A DNA stretch of 64,000 bases, from the NCBI RefSeq assembly GCF_900096895.1, contig NZ_FMYO01000011.1, positions 1 through 64,000 of the forward strand. The letters run 5' to 3'. Shown here in pieces: positions 56,705 through 64,000 of this stretch. Position numbers and translations under genes: made by a program. Below the pieces are notes generated by a model. The model was not told where the DNA came from. It searched no databases and was given only the letters and a program-made list of their open reading frames with translations. The DNA is from Acinetobacter kookii. Its GTDB lineage: Bacteria > Pseudomonadota > Gammaproteobacteria > Pseudomonadales > Moraxellaceae. The first letter of the stretch is position 1. Each line of letters starts with the position of its first letter.

Positions 56705-57493
56705 ATGAAAAAATTAGCCATTGCTTCAGCACTTCTTTCTGCTCTAGCAGTCACAGGTACAGCCAATGCCTACCAGGCCGAAGTCGGTGCAGCAGCATCT
56801 TATATTGATCCAGATAACGGCAGTTCAGGTAGTGCTTTCGGTGTAGATGGTACTTATTACTTTAACCCCGTTCAAACTCGTAATGCGCCACTTGCAGAAG
56901 CAGCATTCCTTGACCGTGCCAGCAACGTCAATGCGCACGCAACATTTGCTGACCGTGGTGATGTAGATGACAACACGTATGGTGTCGGTGCTGAATTCTA
57001 CGTTCCAAACTCAGATTTCTATCTGGGTGGTGATGTAAGCCGTAACAACACTGAATACCGTGATGTATTGGGTCAAAAATATGACTTCGATACCACTTAT
57101 TATTCTGCCGAAGTCGGCTACCTTCCAGCACCAGGCCTGTTAATTGCTGCTGGTGTAAAAGGTTATGACAATGACAATGATGACGGTGTAGATCCAACTC
57201 TTCGTGCCAAATACGTGACTCAGCTTAGTAATGGTAAAGACATCAACCTTGAAGCAGGTGCATCATTTGGTGATCTAGACGAGTTCAATCTTGCAGCAGA
57301 TTACTTCATTGACAAATCATTAAGTGTTGGTGCGGATTACTACAACAACGACTTAACTGATCAAAATGAATTTGGCGTTAATGCGCGTAAATTCTTTAAC
57401 CAACAAGTCAGCCTTGAAGGTCGAGTTGGTTTCGGTGAAGTCGGTAACAACGACTACAACTCATTTGGTGTAGCTGCTAAATACCGCTTCTAA
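56705..57493 (+). CDS. Omp33-36-like porin paralog 1
   Basis: 262 residues. Signal peptide ending TANA-YQ, then a beta-barrel pattern with PLAEAAFLDRASNV and a C-terminal Phe (KYRF). It shares these blocks with the porin at 30768 and with the next gene, but has a more acidic loop set. It is probably an outer-membrane channel of unknown substrate. A terminator separates it from the next paralog. Confidence 0.85.
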   Translation: MKKLAIASALLSALAVTGTANAYQAEVGAAASYIDPDNGSSGSAFGVDGTYYFNPVQTRNAPLAEAAFLDRASNVNAHATFADRGDVDDNTYGVGAEFYVPNSDFYLGGDVSRNNTEYRDVLGQKYDFDTTYYSAEVGYLPAPGLLIAAGVKGYDNDNDDGVDPTLRAKYVTQLSNGKDINLEAGASFGDLDEFNLAADYFIDKSLSVGADYYNNDLTDQNEFGVNARKFFNQQVSLEGRVGFGEVGNNDYNSFGVAAKYRF

Positions 57494-57516
57494 GCACACC
57501 TTAATCCCTTTTCATC

Positions 57517-57548
57517 AAATGGCTCATCTTCGGATGGGCCATTTTTTT
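57517..57548 (+). terminator. Terminator of porin paralog 1
   Basis: aaatggctcatc/gatgggccattt hairpin with a TTCG loop and eight T. Confidence 0.9.
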
Positions 57549-57599
57549 GGCCTTAAATAAAGGATTTAAATAGAAAATGCAGATTGACTGTGCGATTAT

Positions 57600-57627
57600 T
57601 TAACATACAATTTGTTACAACTATAAA
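57600..57627 (+). promoter_or_regulatory. Promoter of porin paralog 2
   Basis: TTAACA, 16-base spacer, TATAAA, with TTGTTACAA (57612-57620) against the -10 box, as in the Omp33-36 promoter. Confidence 0.6.
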
Positions 57628-57672
57628 ATAAAACGATATTAAATAGCTTTAATCACCAGGGGAAAACTCTAA

Positions 57673-58428
57673 ATGCTTAAAAAAATTGCTCTCACTACAG
57701 CGTTACTTGCCAGTTTGGGAACTGCTCATGCCTATCAGGCTGAACTGGGAGGCACAATTGCGATTGTAGATCCAGATAATGGGGATACGTCTACCGGTTT
57801 TGGCGTGGATGGGACTTACTACTTTAATTCAGTGCGCCTTAAAAATGATCCCTACAATGAAGCGGCATTCTTAAACCGTGCCAGTAATCTGAATGCAGCC
57901 TTTTCTTATATTGATTATGATCTGTATGAAAATACGACCTTGAATGCCGGCATTGAATACTTTGTTCCCAATTCCGATTTCTATATCAGCGGAAATCTGG
58001 GGCAGATGAGTGAAGAAACTGAAGGCTTTGAGGATTTTGATACCACGCTTTATTCAGCAGAATTAGGCTATTTACCGGTGCCAGGCTTATTGCTTGCCGT
58101 TGGTCTTGCCGGCTATGACAATGATATAGATGATGCTATTGACCCCACTGTGCGTGCCAAATATGTGACTCGGGTCGGTCAGTACGATATGAATTTTGAA
58201 GCAGGCGCAAATTTTGGCGATCTTGATGCCTATACTTTAGGCACCGACGTGTATCTGGATAATACCTTCAGCCTAGGTCTCGGTTTTGCCGACAGCGATG
58301 TAAAAGATAGCAACGTATTTAGCATTCGTGCAAAAAAATTCCTGAATCAACAAGTTAGCCTGGAAGGTTCTATTCACTTTGCCGATGCTGGCAATGTCTT
58401 TGCTGTACGTGGTGCATATCGCTTCTGA
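57673..58428 (+). CDS. Omp33-36-like porin paralog 2
   Basis: 251 residues. Signal peptide ending AHA-YQ, beta-barrel strands and a C-terminal Phe (AYRF). It is very similar to paralog 1 in order and motifs (VDPDNGDTSTGFGVDGTYYF, then FVPNSDFYISGN), so the two arose by tandem duplication. It has its own promoter and terminator, and its substrate is unknown. Confidence 0.85.
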   Translation: MLKKIALTTALLASLGTAHAYQAELGGTIAIVDPDNGDTSTGFGVDGTYYFNSVRLKNDPYNEAAFLNRASNLNAAFSYIDYDLYENTTLNAGIEYFVPNSDFYISGNLGQMSEETEGFEDFDTTLYSAELGYLPVPGLLLAVGLAGYDNDIDDAIDPTVRAKYVTRVGQYDMNFEAGANFGDLDAYTLGTDVYLDNTFSLGLGFADSDVKDSNVFSIRAKKFLNQQVSLEGSIHFADAGNVFAVRGAYRF

Positions 58429-58446
58429 TTTTTAAAGTGATCAACA

Positions 58447-58473
58447 CAAACCGCTCAACCGAGCGGTTTTTTA
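58447..58473. terminator. Terminator of porin paralog 2
   Basis: aaccgctc/gagcggtt hairpin followed by six T, at the convergent end with recJ. Confidence 0.82.
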
Positions 58474-60174
58474 TTGTTCCAGATGAATCACGCGCAGCTG
58501 TAAACTGACATTGCCATTAAATTCATTCTTATCAATTTCATAGACCAGTCGTACATGGTCTTGCATAGCATCAAATTCAAACTTGTTTCGCGCATTAAAG
58601 GCGATGGCTTCTACAATCTGACCATTTTGCAAAGCCAGACGCAACTTTAAATGCATGTCTTTCAGCCAGCGATAATCCAGAACCTTGAATACTCCCTCAA
58701 AAATCGGCGATGGGAATTTTTGTCCCCAAGGGGTTAAATTTTGCAGAAAATCGACGGTTTCAATGTGAAAATTTTCTGTTGGTAATTCACCATCGGTCCA
58801 TAAAGTGGCATGAAACAGGGACTCATCCATATTTGAGATTAAAGCTTCAAAGGCCTGCTTAAATTCATCAAAATGCTGTTTCTGAATGGTCAAACCGGCA
58901 GCGGCGGCATGTCCGCCAAAATGGCTGACCAAATGGGGATGCTGCTCGGCAATCATTTCAATTGCATCACGTATATGCACGCCATCTATAGAGCGGGCGG
59001 AGCCTTTAATATGTATGCCATCTTCATCTGCGGCAAAAACAATACTGGGGCGATGAAACTGTTCTTTTAAGCGGCCGGCCACAATCCCAATCACGCCCTG
59101 ATGCCAATGCGGCTCAAACAAAATGAGCGCAGCTGGTAAATGTTCTTGATCCAGCTCCAGCTGAGTAAGCTCAGACAAAGCTTCCTGCTTCATCTGGGTC
59201 TCGACCTGACGGCGCTCAGTGTTTAACTGATTTAACTGTTGTGCCAAGGGATAAGCAGTTTGCAGATCGGCAGCCAGCAGACATTCAATACCTATGTCCA
59301 TGGTTTCCATGCGTCCGGCTGCATTGATACGCGGACCTAATACAAAACCCAGATCTTGAGCCTTTAAGGAGGCTGGATCTCGTCCGGCAATATCCAGCAA
59401 TGCACTAATCCCTGCACGGCACTGATTTTGCCGTATGCGCTTGACCCCGGCATCGACCAGAATCCGGTTGTTATAATCCAGGCTGGCCACATCGGCATAG
59501 GTGCCTAAAGCCACCAGATCAAGATACTGGGTAATCTTAGAAGTCGATTTGCCTAATTGGCCGCGATAACTGGACAAATTGGCGAGCAGGTAAAATGCCA
59601 CACCCACCCCCGCCAAAGCCTTGCTGGGAAATTCACAGCCTAACTGGTTCGGATTGACCACGGCTTCCGCTTTAGGCGTTTCTTTAGTGGTCAGGTGGTG
59701 ATCGGTAATAATCACCTGCATGCCATGTGCTTGCGCCTGTTCCACCCCGGCATGACTGGAAATGCCATTATCCACCGTAATCAAAAGGTCAGGCGTGAAA
59801 TTGGCAAAAGCCAGGTCGGCAATTGCAGGCGTCAGTCCATAACCATATTTAAAACGGTCCGGCACCAGATACGCGACATTCGCGCCCATATCCCGCAAGG
59901 CTAAAATCATCAATGCGGTGCTGGTGGCACCATCAGCATCATAATCGCCTACAACCACGATTTTCTTTTGCTGATCAATGGCTAAGTCCATCAGCTGAAT
60001 CGCTTGCTGCAGACCCTTCATGCTTGGCGCTAAAAGATGCTTCAATTTCAGTTCAAGTTCTTGTTCCGATTGCACACCACGGCGCGCTAAAATTTGCGCA
60101 ATAAACGGCGACACGCCCTGAAAGTTTTCAGGGCGTGTAATAAACGGTCTTTGCTGAATCAGTGTTTTTGGCAT
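58471..60174 (-). CDS. recJ: Single-strand-specific 5'-3' exonuclease
   Basis: 567 residues. DHH-family nuclease with the metal-binding motifs VVGDYDADGATSTAL (about 70), TVDNGI and ITDHHLT (about 155-175) and the C-terminal DHHA1 region GGHAAAAGLT. RecJ acts in recombination and mismatch/base repair. Its ATG (60174) overlaps the pdxH stop by one base (TAATG), so the two are translationally coupled; a longer frame to 60201 is less likely. Confidence 0.95.
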   Translation of the reverse strand: MPKTLIQQRPFITRPENFQGVSPFIAQILARRGVQSEQELELKLKHLLAPSMKGLQQAIQLMDLAIDQQKKIVVVGDYDADGATSTALMILALRDMGANVAYLVPDRFKYGYGLTPAIADLAFANFTPDLLITVDNGISSHAGVEQAQAHGMQVIITDHHLTTKETPKAEAVVNPNQLGCEFPSKALAGVGVAFYLLANLSSYRGQLGKSTSKITQYLDLVALGTYADVASLDYNNRILVDAGVKRIRQNQCRAGISALLDIAGRDPASLKAQDLGFVLGPRINAAGRMETMDIGIECLLAADLQTAYPLAQQLNQLNTERRQVETQMKQEALSELTQLELDQEHLPAALILFEPHWHQGVIGIVAGRLKEQFHRPSIVFAADEDGIHIKGSARSIDGVHIRDAIEMIAEQHPHLVSHFGGHAAAAGLTIQKQHFDEFKQAFEALISNMDESLFHATLWTDGELPTENFHIETVDFLQNLTPWGQKFPSPIFEGVFKVLDYRWLKDMHLKLRLALQNGQIVEAIAFNARNKFEFDAMQDHVRLVYEIDKNEFNGNVSLQLRVIHLEQ

Positions 60175-60830
60175 TAAGGCATGAGTCGTTGTAGGTTCCA
60201 CTTACCGTCGATTCTTTCATAACACAAGCGGTCATGTAAACGGTTAGGACGACCTTGCCAAAATTCATAATAATCCGGTTGCAGGCGATAGCCGCCCCAG
60301 AATTCAGGTTTTGCCAATTCCGCTTTTTCTGCCACCTGGTCTTGCAAAGCCTGAAAACGGGTTTGCAGTTCTTCACGACTGGCAATCACACCGCTTTGCG
60401 GCGTACTGATATGCGCTGCAATCTGGCTGTCGCGCGGTCGTTTATGATAATAATCGGTTGATTCCTCTAACGAGATTTTTTCAACGCGGCCACCGACACG
60501 AATCTGGCGTTCTTGCTCAGGCCAATAGAACAGCAGTTCGGCATAGGGATTGTCTGCCAGATCCAGGCCTTTTTGACTGTCGTAATTGGTATAAAAATCA
60601 TAACCTGCTTCAGTCGCGCCACGTAATAATAGGGTACGCACATGCGGACGGCCTTGTGCACTCGCAGTTGCTAGCGACATGGCATAGGGTTCATGCAGTT
60701 TTGCTTCTAAGGCATGGTTAAACCAGTTCAAGAATTGCTCATGCGGGTTTTCAACCACCTGAGTTTCATGCAATTCCCCTTTTTGGTAACTCAAGCGCAG
60801 TTCGCTTAAGTCCTTAATCAGATCATTCAT
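60174..60830 (-). CDS. pdxH: Pyridoxine/pyridoxamine 5'-phosphate oxidase
   Basis: 218 residues. FMN-binding split-barrel enzyme making pyridoxal 5'-phosphate. N-terminal ALATASAQGRPHVRTLLLRG and the C-terminal W-x-G-x-P-N-R-L-H-D-R (about 192) are PdxH hallmarks. It lies between glmM and recJ in one operon, nine bases after glmM. Confidence 0.95.
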   Translation of the reverse strand: MNDLIKDLSELRLSYQKGELHETQVVENPHEQFLNWFNHALEAKLHEPYAMSLATASAQGRPHVRTLLLRGATEAGYDFYTNYDSQKGLDLADNPYAELLFYWPEQERQIRVGGRVEKISLEESTDYYHKRPRDSQIAAHISTPQSGVIASREELQTRFQALQDQVAEKAELAKPEFWGGYRLQPDYYEFWQGRPNRLHDRLCYERIDGKWNLQRLMP

Positions 60831-60839
60831 ATTGTCCCC

Positions 60840-62171
60840 TTAAGCTGCGTTAGAACGTACACTGTCTGCAAGATGATTGGCCAAATCGGTGACTTCCTGA
60901 AGATTGTCACCTTCTACCATCACGCGAATCACAGGTTCCGTTCCCGATTTACGGATCAGTAAACGGCCCCGACCTTTCAGTTGTGCTGTAGCCTGATCAA
61001 ATTCAGCCACCAATGCAGGTACAGCATACGGATCAAACATTTCCGCCAGACGGACATTAACCAATACATTCGGCAATAAGGTAAAACCTTCAACCAGTTC
61101 ATGCAGGGCTTTTTGCTGCTCGACCATCACGGTTAATACCTGCAATGCGGCAATAATGGCATCACCTGTCGTACTCTTGTCTAAAGTCAGAATATGGCCT
61201 GATGGTTCACCACCAATCACCCAACCTTTTTCGTCCAGGGCTTGCAGAACGTAACGGTCACCCACGCTGGCACGGACAAATGGAACCTGGGCTTTTTCCA
61301 AGGCCAATTCAAGGGCCATATTGCTCATGACCGTACCGACAATGCCCGCCGGCTTGTGCTTGCCCTGAGTGGCCAAAATGTACAGGATATGGTCACCAGT
61401 AATTTGCTGACCGTTTTTATCCACCATAATCACGCGGTCTGCATCACCATCAAAGGCAATACCCACATCCGCCTGATGTTCAAGCACGGCCTTTTGCAGG
61501 TTTTCCGGATGGGTTGAACCACAGTCCTGATTGATGTTTAAGCCATCCGGTTCGTTATAAAGCGCTACAACTTTGGCGCCCAGTTCCTTAAACACCGAGG
61601 GTCCCACGTTATAGGCAGCGCCATTGGCACAGTCCACCACAATTTTCAGGTTACTCAGGTCAAAATGGTAAGGGAAAGTCGATTTACAGAATTCAATGTA
61701 ACGGCCATTGGCATCTTTCACCCGCACACTTTTACCCAGGTTTGCGGTATCTTCAATTTTAAGTTCGTTTTCAAGCTCTTTATTGATCGCATCCTGTAAT
61801 TCATCCGGCAGTTTCTTGCCTTCGCTAGAGAAGAACTTGATACCATTATCAAAATAAGGATTGTGCGAAGCCGAGATCACAATGCCCAAGCTGGCGTGTA
61901 AAGCACGGGTTAAATGGGCAATGGCAGGTGTCGGTAAAGGACCAAGCAAATGCACATATACACCCGCCGCATTTAAGCCCGCCTGTAATGCAGATTCTAA
62001 AATATAGCCCGATAAACGCGTATCTTTACCCAACACAACAATCGGTTTTTTCTTATTACTGAATTGTTTTAAAACTTTACCTGCAGCAAAACCCAATTTC
62101 AGGGCAAATTCAGGTGTAATCGGAAGTTCCCCAAACTTTCCACGAATTCCATCTGTTCCAAAATAACTCAT
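60840..62171 (-). CDS. glmM: Phosphoglucosamine mutase
   Basis: 443 residues. Converts glucosamine-6-phosphate to glucosamine-1-phosphate for UDP-GlcNAc, needed for peptidoglycan and lipid A. The catalytic phosphoserine is in [15 protein letters not shown] (about 101), the metal-binding loop is DGDADR (about 242), and the sugar-binding GGEPSGH and phosphate-binding [12 protein letters not shown] motifs are intact. It is the first gene of glmM-pdxH-recJ. Confidence 0.97.
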   Translation of the reverse strand: MSYFGTDGIRGKFGELPITPEFALKLGFAAGKVLKQFSNKKKPIVVLGKDTRLSGYILESALQAGLNAAGVYVHLLGPLPTPAIAHLTRALHASLGIVISASHNPYFDNGIKFFSSEGKKLPDELQDAINKELENELKIEDTANLGKSVRVKDANGRYIEFCKSTFPYHFDLSNLKIVVDCANGAAYNVGPSVFKELGAKVVALYNEPDGLNINQDCGSTHPENLQKAVLEHQADVGIAFDGDADRVIMVDKNGQQITGDHILYILATQGKHKPAGIVGTVMSNMALELALEKAQVPFVRASVGDRYVLQALDEKGWVIGGEPSGHILTLDKSTTGDAIIAALQVLTVMVEQQKALHELVEGFTLLPNVLVNVRLAEMFDPYAVPALVAEFDQATAQLKGRGRLLIRKSGTEPVIRVMVEGDNLQEVTDLANHLADSVRSNAA

Positions 62172-62245
62172 TCTTTGCTCACTTCTTATACATGTAGATG
62201 GGATTGATCATCCAATTTTAGTCCTAATTACTTTACACCAAAATC

Positions 62246-62274
62246 AAAAAAGCCGTCATATAAATGACGGCTTT
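62246..62274 (-). terminator. Terminator of guaB
   Basis: aagccgtca/tgacggctt hairpin with an A run on the left (T run on the minus strand), 23 bases past the guaB stop. Confidence 0.85.
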
Positions 62275-62296
62275 TCCTGACTTTGATTACTAAAAA

Positions 62297-63790
<1,494 letters not shown>

Positions 63791-63936
63791 CTATTATAAA
63801 CAAAAAAAACAGTTTTATTCATGCTAATTTCAAACAGCAATGCAAAATAAATTTACATTGCTGGATATTGGCCAACTTTTTTATTTAAAAACAGTGATTT
63901 TACTGCATGAATATTTAAATTTGGGCAAATACTCGA

Positions 63937-64000
63937 TTAACAGACCTGATCAAAATCTTCATCATTGGTCGACTCAAAAGATTCAAGCGGCACAAAGGGA
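63937..64000 (-). CDS. C-terminal end of a protein gene (partial)
   Basis: The last 20 codons plus TAA of a minus-strand frame that enters from the right edge. The residues (ending ESTNDEDFDQVC) are acidic and give no family. It is called on the open frame and position alone. Confidence 0.4.
   Translation of the reverse strand, partial: PFVPLESFESTNDEDFDQVC

Overview
The window looks like chromosomal DNA of an Acinetobacter species (Gammaproteobacteria, Moraxellaceae). The reasons are moderate-to-low GC with AT-rich spacers, an Omp33-36-type porin with two further paralogs, a GlpM-like protein, a type II (APH-fold) homoserine kinase, an RF2 gene with the classic programmed frameshift, and house-keeping genes (uvrA, ssb, guaB, glmM, recJ, pdxH, waaA, rsmE, acs) of this lineage's type. 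The species cannot be fixed from sequence reading alone. I see no insertion sequence, prophage, CRISPR array or rRNA operon.

Layout. 0-5 kb: two small membrane proteins, thrB, hisF, a fatty-acid-hydroxylase-like membrane protein and a divergent AraC regulator. 5-13.7 kb: an exported DNA/RNA nuclease, a low-complexity periplasmic protein, kup, tRNA-Ser(GGA), three small hypothetical genes, tRNA-Thr(TGT), and a two-gene FAD oxidoreductase/methyltransferase operon. 14-19 kb: pirin, an isochorismatase-like hydrolase and LysR, then ahpC, TetR and a hotdog-fold protein. 19-29.4 kb: ssb, a YajR-like MFS transporter, a DUF475 membrane protein, tenA, glpM, a DUF1304 protein, uvrA and a diguanylate cyclase. 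29.4-30.8 kb is a long AT-rich spacer with two convergent small-RNA candidates, followed by the Omp33-36 porin gene.

31.7-49.3 kb is built around acetate and sulfur. yjcH-actP (acetate uptake) is divergent from a CrbS-type symporter/histidine kinase. The matching LuxR-type regulator (CrbR/ErdR-like) lies 1.3 kb beyond, and acs lies a further 7 kb on, so the sensor, regulator, transporter and activating enzyme of an acetate switch all sit within 17 kb. Between them lie an FMN reductase and the SfnG dimethylsulfone monooxygenase, a PQQ-dependent sugar-dehydrogenase-like lipoprotein, an AT-rich two-gene islet behind a strong and highly symmetrical promoter, and an acyl-CoA-dehydrogenase-fold monooxygenase that probably belongs with SfnG.

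49.5-64 kb: a DUF805 protein, an MscS channel, rsmE, waaA, an ArsR regulator with an OYE-family reductase, prfB, two tandem porin paralogs, the glmM-pdxH-recJ operon, guaB, and the C-terminus of one more gene at the right edge. Candidate novelties are the islet at 44.8-45.9 kb, the sRNA pair at 29.8-30.3 kb, a parS-like palindrome at 5.2 kb, the ArsR operator at 55.0 kb, multi-hairpin intergenic repeats, and a palindromic motif shared by all three porin promoters.
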